A model generated the notes under the pieces. That model ran no database searches. It was not told the origin of the DNA and saw nothing but the letters and a program-made list of their open reading frames with translations. From Bacteroidetes bacterium QS_8_64_10 (GTDB lineage Bacteria > Bacteroidota > Rhodothermia > Rhodothermales > Salinibacteraceae): a stretch of DNA of 24,078 bases. This document shows, in pieces, positions 1-6,778 of this stretch; the stretch's first letter is position 1, and every line of letters begins with the position of its first letter. A program made the translations under genes and the position numbers. Location: NCBI GenBank assembly GCA_003022505.1, contig PXTQ01000106.1:1-24078 (forward strand), in the 5' to 3' direction.

Positions 1-1
1 G

Positions 2-259
2 CCCGAGCCGGTGAGCGTGCACGTAGATACTTACGACACGGGTGAGTTGCCGGACGGCGAGCTGGGCCGCCTCGTGGCTGACGTTTTCGATTTGCGCCCG
101 GCGGCGATCATCGAGCGGCTGGATCTCTTGCAGCCGAAGTACTACCCGACGGCGAAATACGGCCACTTCGGGCGCGGGGAGTTCGCCTGGGAGCAGCTCG
201 ATCACGTCGAGGCACTCAAGAGCGGGGCGGAGGCGCTCCGGCAACCGACGGCGGCGTGA
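2..259 (+). CDS. metK: S-adenosylmethionine synthase, C-terminal part (partial)
   Basis: The gene is cut by the left edge of the window; the reading frame is open from base 2. MetK makes S-adenosylmethionine from ATP and methionine in the cytosol. The visible 85 residues are the C-terminal domain. They contain a stretch close to the family consensus, DLRPAAIIERLDL followed by YYPTAKYGHFGR, and then a short tail. The upstream residues PEPVSVHVDTY also fit the strand before that motif. The stop is followed directly by a periodic hairpin element that could act as its terminator. Identification rests on motif recognition of the C-terminus only; the catalytic residues lie outside the window. Confidence 0.93.
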   Translation, partial: PEPVSVHVDTYDTGELPDGELGRLVADVFDLRPAAIIERLDLLQPKYYPTAKYGHFGRGEFAWEQLDHVEALKSGAEALRQPTAA

Positions 260-261
260 GG

Positions 262-329
262 GGTTCGGGTTAGCAGGTTGGCAAGCTCATTGAGAGATAA
301 GAAACTTGCTAACCTGAAACCTGCCAACC
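262..329. repeat. Periodic hairpin element, GGTTNGCA theme
   Basis: The left arm is built from GGTTAGCA- and GGTTGGCAA-like units. The right arm is built from units of about 7 nt ending in the complementary AACCTG words. A 12-bp stem with one G-T pair joins 274-285 to 305-316 across a 19-nt loop. It begins just after the metK stop, so it may serve as a terminator. It shares its word with 3974-4013 and 9848-9905. Confidence 0.7.
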
Positions 330-353
330 GTGACGTTGCGGAACGACAGCGTG

Positions 354-425
354 CTAAAGCTGTTGGGCTAATTCGACCTCCTCGCCCCAGGCCTTGCGCA
401 CGTTGCGGGGAAGTGTAGAGGGCAT
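354..425 (-). pseudogene. 5' stub of a paralogue of the coiled-coil gene at 3063
   Basis: Read on the minus strand from an ATG at 425, this encodes 23 residues beginning MPSTLPRNVRKAWGEEV and then stops. The coiled-coil protein encoded at 3063-3746 begins MPLTFPNNVRNAWGEDV. The two agree at 12 of 17 positions, including NVR-AWGE. This is best explained as the retained N-terminus of a duplicate whose body has been lost. The periodic hairpin at 262-329 lies on its downstream side. It is too short to be a functional coiled coil. Confidence 0.6.
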
Positions 426-541
426 CACGTTACGGTTCGATGAAACGTTTACCACTTGCACGCTACACGCAGCACAGAGAGCGAGTCCATCGCTCCCTGA
501 TCCTACCTCTCCAATCCTTTATAACGCCGTTTTTAAACCAA

Positions 542-1669
542 ATGACGAAAAAAGCAACGTTTACGACGCTTCTCATACTCACTCTTCTCACCCTGACCGC
601 TTGCGATTCGAACGGCGGCGAATCCGGCAACACCACCGTCCAGCAAGACCAGCAAAACATCGAGGCTTCGCTCGATGCGCTCCTCGACGCGGCGCGCGAC
701 ATGGAGGAAGGCTCGCTCTCGCAGTTCGTGAAGACGTTCGCCGGAGCCAACGAAGGTAACTATCAGAACGAAGACTGGGCCGAGAACATGATCGACGAAC
801 TCGACCCGCTGGTCGCGGTCGACGACGAAGACCGCCTTGCCTTTGACGACAACCAGGGGCGGTACGCCTGGAACGCCTCGGCCGAAGCGTGGGAGCAAAC
901 CGGCAATTCCGGTGACTTCGTGCTGGAATTCCCGACCTCGCCGTCGGAGAGCGTCAACGACGCCACCTTGACGGTGACGAGCTACGAGGATCAGCGCGTG
1001 GTCTTTGCCGACGACGGGGAGTTTGAGGACGCCGATGAGGTGTGGCTGCCCACCAGCGCCGAGGCCGAGATGACGGTCGGGGGCGAGCGCGCCGGCGGCG
1101 TCACGCTGAACGAGGCGCAGTACGCGACCGGCGATTTCGGTATCCCCACGAGCGTGGACCTGCAAATCGAGACAGCTCCGTTCACGCATCAGATCCAGTG
1201 GACGCGCAACGAGCCGACGGACTTCGACCTGAACGTCACGCTGCAAAACGGCGGCGAGCAGGTCCTCAATCTTACGGCCAACGCCGGGATCGCCGACGAC
1301 GACTATGCCGACTTCGAGCTGGAGGAGGACCTGGAGAGCCTTTCCGGGACGCTCAGCTTCGGCGGCGGGATGCGCATCGAGTTCGACGGCACGCTGGGGC
1401 GGCTCCTGCAGCTCGACGACCCCAGCCCGGCGCAGATCAACGAGGCGCTCAACGCCGTGCTGTTCTACAACGACCAGCGCATCGGCGAGCTGGAATACCG
1501 CGAGCGGCGAGAAGCCGCGAGCGAAGACGAGACCGCGCAGGAAGAGGGCGTCTACATCGTCTACAAAGACGACACCTCCGAGAACGCCGCTCGCTACTAC
1601 GAGGACTTCGCGGAGAGCCTGGAGCTGATCGTCTTCGACTACACGGGTGATTTCGTGGACTTCGAATGA
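542..1669 (+). CDS. Acidic lipoprotein of unknown function
   Basis: This encodes 375 residues. The start chosen is the ATG at 542, because it gives a textbook lipoprotein signal: a lysine pair, a hydrophobic run, and the lipobox LTAC with Cys21, followed by DSNGG. An in-frame ATG 34 codons upstream would bury the signal. The mature protein is very rich in Asp and Glu and looks mostly beta-structured, with alternating short hydrophobic stretches in the middle third. Near the end is a segment IVYKDDTSENAARYYEDF. I do not recognise a named domain. Lipid attachment suggests an envelope protein facing the periplasm or the outside. The strong acidity fits a salt-adapted or marine organism, but this is an inference. 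Confidence 0.85.
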   Translation: MTKKATFTTLLILTLLTLTACDSNGGESGNTTVQQDQQNIEASLDALLDAARDMEEGSLSQFVKTFAGANEGNYQNEDWAENMIDELDPLVAVDDEDRLAFDDNQGRYAWNASAEAWEQTGNSGDFVLEFPTSPSESVNDATLTVTSYEDQRVVFADDGEFEDADEVWLPTSAEAEMTVGGERAGGVTLNEAQYATGDFGIPTSVDLQIETAPFTHQIQWTRNEPTDFDLNVTLQNGGEQVLNLTANAGIADDDYADFELEEDLESLSGTLSFGGGMRIEFDGTLGRLLQLDDPSPAQINEALNAVLFYNDQRIGELEYRERREAASEDETAQEEGVYIVYKDDTSENAARYYEDFAESLELIVFDYTGDFVDFE

Positions 1670-1752
1670 GGCAAGCTCGCGGCTGATGCGCCTTTCCGTA
1701 CGCAACACTGACAGTCAGACCTTTTTCATCCGTCCAAACGAGGTACGACGTT

Positions 1753-2929
1753 ATGGCGAACCGACAGTTACTCCACGAAACCCGCGCGTTTCAGTTTTTG
1801 CTTGCCGCGCTGGCGTTCGCGTTGCTCCTGCCGGTTGCCAGTGCGCAGGCGCAGGACAATTCGTTTTCGTTCAATAGGCACCTGTGGGACAGAGCAAGGT
1901 AACTATGAGTTCGAAACCTACATCCGAGTGTATGCTCCCCCTATTGAGCACAATCAAGAAATAATTATTGCCCGGGTTCAATAGTCTGACAGGAGAGATT
2001 CCTGGCGAGGTGGCGGAGCTATCAAACATCAATATTCTACTCCTCGGTGATTGTAGAGTATACGAATCTGACCGAGTTGCAAAGTTTTGAATTGACAACT
2101 CGGAATTGTGCGAACCGTCCGTCTCGGACTTTCAAAACTGGCTTAATGGACTCGAAAACTTCGAAAGCACCGGGACGGTGTGTTCTACGAGCGACACCGT
2201 CGCCGTGAATCCGCAGCAGACGGGCTTACTCGTCCTGCAAACATCTGACGCGACGGTCCACCTCACAAAAATACGGATCCCGACGGCGGTGAAATTCAAT
2301 TCGCCCGCCGCGATACGACTCCTCCGAACGGCACCTTCACGGACGGCTCCGCCACTGCGCCGGATGGCAGTACCGTCAAGCCCACTACGACCACCGATCG
2401 CTACTGGACCATTTCGAGCAACAGCCTCACTGGCGTCCGCTGGCGCGTGCAACTGAACACCGCTGGCATTGAGGGTATCAACGACCCCGGTAAGTTGCTG
2501 ATTCTCAAACGCGAAGAGGGCACCTCGGAGTGGGCGCCCCTTGCTACGAGCCGCGACAGTAGTGGCGCGCTAATTAGCGGCACGTTATCTTCGTTCTCCG
2601 AGTTCACCGTTGGCGGTAACGCAGAGACGAACCCCCTGCCCGTCAAAGATAAGGGTGCAATGGCGGAAAAGGTGACGCTGCGCGGCAATACTCCTAATCC
2701 AGTGCGCCAGGGCACCACGATCCGCTACGCGCTGCCGCAGGCTGCGCGCGTTACGCTCACCGTCTACGACGTGCTGGGCCGTCAGATCGCAACGCTCGCA
2801 AGCGAGAAGAAGTCAGCGGGCCGTCACGCCGCCACCTTCGACGCGAGCGATTTGCCAGCGGGTGTTTATCTGTACCGCCTGCGCGCTGGCAGTTACGTTG
2901 AGACGCGGCGCATGGTCGTGGTGCGGTAG
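1753..2929 (+). pseudogene. Leucine-rich-repeat secreted protein with type IX sorting domain, frame-broken
   Basis: The pieces of one secreted protein are spread over three frames. A signal peptide starts at the ATG at 1753 (residues ending PVASAQAQDN), and its frame stops at 1902. A classic LRR unit, NSLTGEIPGEVAELSN, is in another frame at 1980-2027. TNLTELQSFE at 2062-2091 is in the first frame again. The LRR cap-like LCEPSVSDFQNWL is in the LRR frame from about 2103. After an A5 tract near 2268 the frame changes to one that stays open to 2929. That last part carries a beta-rich segment and an 80-residue C-terminal Por sorting domain (NTPNPVRQGTTIRYALP, YDVLGRQIATL, GVYLYRL). An intact version would cross the outer membrane by the type IX system. 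At least four frame changes plus internal stops argue for a decayed gene or poor sequence. The last segment, 2269-2929, is intact. Confidence 0.8.
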
Positions 2930-3062
2930 CTTACAGCGCGCCGCGACGGCGACCTGCTCCCGAAGACGCTCCCGCCGTTCGCTGGGCGCGTAGAAACCCG
3001 ACGCGCTGCAAGTGAGTAACACCGAGCCGAGCTTCGCTTTGCCGTCGCCGCGTCTTCTCGCC

Positions 3063-3746
3063 ATGCCGCTTACCTTTCCGAACAACGTTCGCAACGCCTG
3101 GGGCGAAGACGTCGCCGACGAGGTCGCCCGCCTGCTCGACGAGCACTTCGCGCAGCGCGCCGTCTCGCCGGACCAGTGGCGTGAGGTGCTCAGCCGCCTG
3201 GACGTGATCGACGAGCGCTTCGAGCGCATAGATGAGCGCTTCGAGCACGTAGACGAACGCTTCGAACAGATGAACGAGCGCATGGATGAGCGCTTCGAGC
3301 GCGTGAACGGTCGCCTGGATCGTGTGGAGAGCCGGCTGGACCAAATCGATGGGCGCTTCGACACCGTCCACACGGAGATGAACAAGCGCTTCGATGCGAT
3401 GAACGGTCGCATGGACGACCGCTTCGATGCCTTCCAGGCGGAGATGAACAAGCGCTTCGATGCGATGAACACTCGCATGGATGACCGCTTCGACGCGATG
3501 GACGCGCGCATGGATGAGCGCTTCGATGCGATGAACGCCCGCATGGATGAGCGTTTCGACGCGATGGACGCGCGCATGGAGGAACGCTCGAAGCACATCG
3601 ATGAAAAGCTCGGTCAGATGAACGACCGCATCGACCGGATGCACGAGGCCATGCGCGTGCAGACGCGCTGGACGGTAGGCACGATCGCGCTCTTCGGCAC
3701 CATCGTGACGGTGCTGCTGGCCGTCGCGCAGTTCACCGGTGGATGA
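3063..3746 (+). CDS. Coiled-coil protein with C-terminal membrane anchor
   Basis: This encodes 227 residues from the ATG at 3063; a GTG 17 codons upstream is possible but less likely. The stub at 354-425 independently supports a start at MPxTxPxNVRxAWGE. Residues 1-45 form a short globular head. The rest is a long coiled coil made of heptads (IDERFER, IDERFEH, VDERFEQ). These are followed by seven 11-residue units of the type MDARMDERFDA, and then heptads again. A single hydrophobic segment near the C-terminus (TIALFGTIVTVLLAVAQF) should anchor it in a membrane. The general architecture resembles DUF1640/CCDC90-like coiled-coil proteins, but I cannot assign it to a family firmly. Function unknown. 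The upstream neighbour is the broken secreted protein. Confidence 0.85.
   Translation: MPLTFPNNVRNAWGEDVADEVARLLDEHFAQRAVSPDQWREVLSRLDVIDERFERIDERFEHVDERFEQMNERMDERFERVNGRLDRVESRLDQIDGRFDTVHTEMNKRFDAMNGRMDDRFDAFQAEMNKRFDAMNTRMDDRFDAMDARMDERFDAMNARMDERFDAMDARMEERSKHIDEKLGQMNDRIDRMHEAMRVQTRWTVGTIALFGTIVTVLLAVAQFTGG
3366..3596 (+). repeat. Seven tandem 33-bp coding repeats
   Basis: Seven in-frame 33-bp units encode the 11-residue hendecads of the coiled-coil protein (first units at 3366, 3399, 3432, 3465, 3498, 3531, 3564). Several units are nearly identical at the DNA level, sharing the word CGCATGGATGAGCGCTTCGA with one or two changes. Unit number could therefore vary by slippage without breaking the frame. 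Confidence 0.9.
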
Positions 3747-3973
3747 TAGGCGCACCGCCGTCTCCGAGCGAAGCGCGCCGTCCCCTTCATCTCTCCGGCG
3801 CCTTGACGTTCGGTCGGGCGTGCCTCGCGTCGTGGACGGAAGCGCCGCTGCGGTCCGCGGTCTGCCGTCTGCAAGAATTCACACGGCGCGGTCGCGCCGG
3901 GCCTTGCGCTTCGGGCAACGCGGCGCTACGTTATGGATTGGCGATTTTTCGAGCCGGCGGCCACCCCTTATCT
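3747..3973. other. Gene-free stretch with a heptamer array
   Basis: I see no convincing gene here. Four heptamers sit at 3850-3877 (GCGGTCC, GCGGTCT, GCCGTCT, GCAAGAA). A 17-bp stretch at 3857-3873 recurs exactly, inverted, at 11715-11731. An ATG at 3933 begins 14 plausible codons (MDWRFFEPAATPYL) that run straight into the next periodic array. It may be another gene stub, but nothing confirms that. Confidence 0.5.
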
Positions 3974-4013
3974 GGTTTCAGGTTTGCAGGTTGCAAGTTT
4001 GCAGGTTGCGAGG
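3974..4013. repeat. Periodic array, GGTTTGCA theme
   Basis: Five consecutive units of 7-8 nt: GGTTTCA, GGTTTGCA, GGTTGCAA, GTTTGCA, GGTTGCGA. The 12-mer TTTGCAGGTTGC occurs exactly twice, at 3983 and 3998. The same theme recurs at 262-329, 9848-9905 and 11199-11220. It lies just downstream of the minus-strand remnant ending at 4039. Confidence 0.75.
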
Positions 4014-4038
4014 GTGCGCGCTGCTCAGACGCACCATC

Positions 4039-4161
4039 TTAAACCACCCATCCTGAGCCTGATCCGTCGTGAAGCACCTTCTGCGCGAACTTCGCGGCGC
4101 GCTCGATTTCCAGCAGGCGCTTGGCGGCCCGCTCGTACCGACGCCCCAACCTGACGACAAC
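4039..4161 (-). pseudogene. C-terminal remnant of an unidentified gene
   Basis: On the minus strand, 40 codons run to a TAA at 4039-4041. They encode a helical, charged segment (RRYERAAKRLLEIERAAKF, then AQKVLHDGSGSGWVV). In the part compared, 22 of 24 third positions are G or C, against about 16 of 24 for the same codons read on the plus strand. That favours the minus strand as the coding one. No start is visible and the upstream side runs into the periodic element at 4186-4213. I do not recognise the family. It is probably the 3' end of a gene whose 5' part has been deleted. Confidence 0.4.
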
Positions 4162-4185
4162 GCCTCGCCCCGCCGCTCCAGCGCG

Positions 4186-4213
4186 AAAACACCCAAACAT
4201 TCGAACACTCAGA
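4186..4213. repeat. Periodic element, ACACCCAAAC theme
   Basis: This is an inverted relative of the array at 11541-11572. The 22 nt beginning ACACCCAAACA match the reverse complement of that array at 20 of 22 positions. It lies immediately upstream of the uracil-DNA glycosylase start. Confidence 0.65.
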
Positions 4214-4226
4214 CGCCGACGACGAC

Positions 4227-4898
4227 ATGCCCAACCAGGATCTCTTCGGCAACACGGTCAACCCCGCCGAGGACCCCTCGCGCCCGCCGCCGGAACGCAT
4301 CATGGCGCTCGTGCCGGAGGACGCGCCCTACCGCGACATGGAGACGCTCGATGAGATCGCGGACTGGATGACCGACACCGTGCTCGTGCCCATCGACGAG
4401 GAGCGTGAGAATGCGGTGCTCGGTACCGGCGACCCCGACGCGGATCTCGTCATCATCGGCGAAGCGCCCGGCAAAAACGAAGACCAGCAGGGCGAGCCGT
4501 TCGTGGGACGCGCCGGCAAGCTGCTCGACAAGATCCTGGATGCGATCAACTTCGAGCGCTCGGACGTCTACATCACCAACATCCTCAAGAGCCGCCCGCC
4601 GCGCAACCGCGATCCGCTGGCCGCCGAGGTGGAGGCGCACGCGCCGGTGCTCTACAAGCAGCTCGCGCTCATCCAGCCGAAGCTGATCCTGTGCGTGGGC
4701 AAGACCGCCGGCAACACGATGCTGGACCGCCGCTCCTCCCTCGGCAACCTGCGCGACCAGTTTCACGACTTCTACGGCCTCCCGCTGATGGTGACGTACC
4801 ATCCGGCGGCGCTCCTGCGTAACTCGCAGTGGAAGCGTCCCACGTGGGAAGACATGAAGCTGCTCCGCACCCGCTACGATGAGCTGACGAGCGCCTAG
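4227..4898 (+). CDS. Family 4-type uracil-DNA glycosylase, Fe-S cysteines absent
   Basis: This encodes 223 residues, started at the ATG at 4227. It belongs to the uracil-DNA glycosylase superfamily, which removes uracil from DNA as the first step of base-excision repair. Visible motifs are GEAPG at residues 78-82 with ED at 85-86, PFVGRAG at 91-97, KSRPPRNR at 121-128, and the C-terminal TYHPAALLR at 190-198. Family 4 enzymes normally bind a 4Fe-4S cluster through four cysteines: two before motif 1, one in KCRPP and one about 16 residues later. Here those positions read as non-cysteine (KSRPP, EAHAP, and no N-terminal CxxC). The only cysteine is Cys156. The residues around the active site look intact. 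The gene is followed by a strong hairpin at 4955-5018. Confidence 0.9.
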   Translation: MPNQDLFGNTVNPAEDPSRPPPERIMALVPEDAPYRDMETLDEIADWMTDTVLVPIDEERENAVLGTGDPDADLVIIGEAPGKNEDQQGEPFVGRAGKLLDKILDAINFERSDVYITNILKSRPPRNRDPLAAEVEAHAPVLYKQLALIQPKLILCVGKTAGNTMLDRRSSLGNLRDQFHDFYGLPLMVTYHPAALLRNSQWKRPTWEDMKLLRTRYDELTSA

Positions 4899-4954
4899 CG
4901 TGCTTTCGCGAGCGGAATGTTCAGCACGAGCCGATGCCGCTTTCTGCATAGGAT

Positions 4955-5018
4955 CGTAAAACGTATTGCGTAAAACGTAAAAAGAGGCAGCTTTACGCAA
5001 TACGCTTTACGTTTTATC
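4955..5018. repeat. Heptamer array hairpin, CGTAAAA theme
   Basis: Four direct tandem heptamers occupy 4955-4982 (CGTAAAA, CGTATTG, CGTAAAA, CGTAAAA). They face three complementary heptamers at 4991-5011 (CTTTACG, CAATACG, CTTTACG). The inner 13 bp at 4962-4974 and 4992-5004 are perfectly complementary with a 17-nt loop. The position, between the glycosylase stop and dnaB, suits a terminator. There is no long T run after it, only a TTTTATC. Confidence 0.85.
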
Positions 5019-5081
5019 CTCGGATTTACGCCGTAGCACCTCAACCACTTTTCTCCCTTACCCTTCATCTGAATCCAGACA

Positions 5082-6550
5082 ATGGGAAACCAGGACGGGC
5101 CGCAGCGCCGCGACTTGCAGATTGACGACGCCTCGCAGCGGTACCCGCTGGAGAAGATGACGCGGCAGAGTAGCCGGCGCGCTAACATCCACGACCTGCG
5201 CGGAAAAAGCGGGCGCGTGCCGCCGCAGGCCAAAGATGTGGAAGAGTCGGTGCTCGGCTCCATGCTGATCGAGCGCGAGGCCATCCCGAAGGCCGTCACC
5301 GTCCTCCAGGCCGACGACTTCTACGTGCCCAAGCACCGCCCTTCTTGTCGGAGCTGACCAACACGGTCGCCTCCGCAGCCAACGTGGAGCACCACGCTCG
5401 GATTATTGCCGAGAAGTCGCTCCTGCGGCAGATGATCGAGACGATGACCGAGCTGGTCAGCGAGGCCTACGACCCCGGCGCGGACGCCTTCGAGCTGTTG
5501 GACACGGCGGAGGGGCGCATCTTCGAGATTTCCGAGAACCAGCTCCGCAAGGCCGGCACGTCCATGAAAGACGTGCTCAAAGAGACCTTCGAGAAGCTCC
5601 AGGATATCGACGAGCAGAGCGACGGCGTGACGGGCGTGCCGAGCGGCTTCCATCGCATCGACGACCTGACGGGCGGCTGGCAGGACTCGGATCTCGTGAT
5701 CGTGGCCGCGCGCCCCTCGATGGGTAAGACCAGCTTTGCGCTCAGTTGCGCCCGCAATGCGGCGCTGCACCCGGAGGAGCAGACGCCGGTCGCCATCTTC
5801 AGCCTGGAGATGAGCAGCCAGCAGCTTGCGCAACGCCTGCTCACGAGCGAGGCGCGCGTGGACGTGCAACGCGCCCGCACGGGACGCCTCTCCGAGGACG
5901 ACTGGCCCAAGCTCTCGCGCGCCGCCGGCAAGCTCTTCGAGGCCCCCATCTTTATCGACGACACGCCGGGCCTGAGCGTGCTGGAGCTGCGCGCCAAGTG
6001 CCGCCGCCTCAAGAGCGAGCACGACATCGGCATGGTGGTGGTGGATTACCTGCAGCTGATGCACGGCAAGAACCTGCGCAGCGGCGCGAACCGCGAGCAG
6101 GAGATCGCTCACATCTCGCGCTCGCTCAAAGGGCTGGCGAAGGAGCTTGAGGTGCCCGTGATCGCGCTCTCGCAGCTCTCGCGCGCCGTCGAAAACCGGG
6201 GCGGCGACAAGCGCCCCCAGCTCTCGGATCTGAGAGAGTCGGGCAGTATCGAGCAAGACGCAGATGTCGTCTGCTTTATCTACCGCGCCGAGCGCTACGG
6301 CATCACCGTAGACGACCACGGCAACTCCACCGAAGGCATCGCCGAGATCATCTTCGGCAAGCAGCGCAACGGGCCGGTGGGCACCGCCGAACTGGCGTTC
6401 GTGAAGCAGTACGCGCGCTTCGAGAACCTGACGACGTACTACGATGAGCCGGGCGATACGGGCGGCGGTGGCGGCGACTTGCCTCCGCCCGATGAAGCCG
6501 GCGGCGACATCAGCGCGCCCTCACCGCCTTCCGGCGACGCCCCCTTTTGA
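5082..6550 (+). CDS. dnaB: Replicative DNA helicase DnaB, with an out-of-frame internal deletion
   Basis: DnaB is the hexameric helicase that unwinds DNA at the replication fork. The frame beginning at the ATG at 5082 has an N-terminal extension and then the DnaB N-domain (VEESVLGSMLIEREAIPKAV, then DDFYVPKHR). It stops at 5357. The protein resumes one frame over at about 5342 with FLSELTNTVASAANVEHHARI and continues to the stop at 6550. Compared with typical DnaB, about 38 residues of the N-domain are missing between KHR and FLSELTN, together with the frame change. The C-terminal ATPase is intact: Walker A ARPSMGKTSF (5708-5737), Walker B VVVDYLQL near 6040, and SQLSRAVENR with DLRESGSIEQDAD. 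An essential gene should not be broken like this, so an assembly error is likely unless a second dnaB exists. Confidence 0.9.
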
Positions 6551-6558
6551 ACTGCAAA

Positions 6559-6600
6559 TTTCGAGTTGCGATTGTCGAATGATAATTCGCCACTCGACTC
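6559..6600. repeat. Heptamer array, CGA/TCG phase
   Basis: The trinucleotide CGA recurs every 7 nt (6562, 6569, 6576), then TCG every 7 nt (6587, 6594). Ends TCGAGT (6561) and ACTCGA (6592) are complementary. The array is closely related to part of 9393-9426: both contain CGAG-TGCGATT-TCGAATGAT and end CACTCGAC. It follows the dnaB stop. Confidence 0.7.
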
Positions 6601-6738
6601 GGGAGGATTACAAGGCGGGTAAGCTGGACGACCTCATCGAGAAGGTTGATGAAGACATTGACGCAGGCCGGACGCAGCCGCTTTGTCAGCTGGTTCTGGA
6701 TTGGCCCTCACGACGAGTACGAGCGCCTGATCGGGTAA
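6579..6738 (+). pseudogene. Small gene with a frameshift, function unknown
   Basis: From an ATG at 6579, about 34 codons encode REDYKAGKLDDLIEKVDED and IDAGRTQP. The frame then goes wrong near 6679. One frame over, codons with high GC at third positions continue as RFVSWFWIGPHDEYERLIG and stop at 6738. Restoring a single missing base near 6680 would give a protein of about 53 residues. The size and composition resemble small toxin-antitoxin-associated proteins, but I cannot name a family. The ATG overlaps the periodic array at 6559-6600, so the true start is uncertain. Confidence 0.45.
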
Positions 6739-6778
6739 ATCGGCACTTCCTTTTCCGCCCCCGGCGACTCCGTGAACG

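Noticed and set aside
3366..3596. Tandem repeats considered as a CRISPR array
   Set aside because: The units abut without spacers, are in frame, and encode hendecads.
2931..3755. A 274-codon minus-strand frame opposite the coiled-coil gene
   Set aside because: Its repeats (VHRIEALIHARVH-like) are just the complement of the 33-bp repeats; the plus frame gives a coherent coiled coil and a membrane anchor.
4955..5018. Periodic arrays considered as CRISPR or microsatellite DNA
   Set aside because: There are no unique spacers, units are imperfect, and arms are complementary, which fits neither class.
5082..6550. Programmed frameshift or intein explanation for the dnaB break
   Set aside because: There is no slippery sequence plus structure and no intein motifs; about 38 conserved residues are missing, so it is a deletion.
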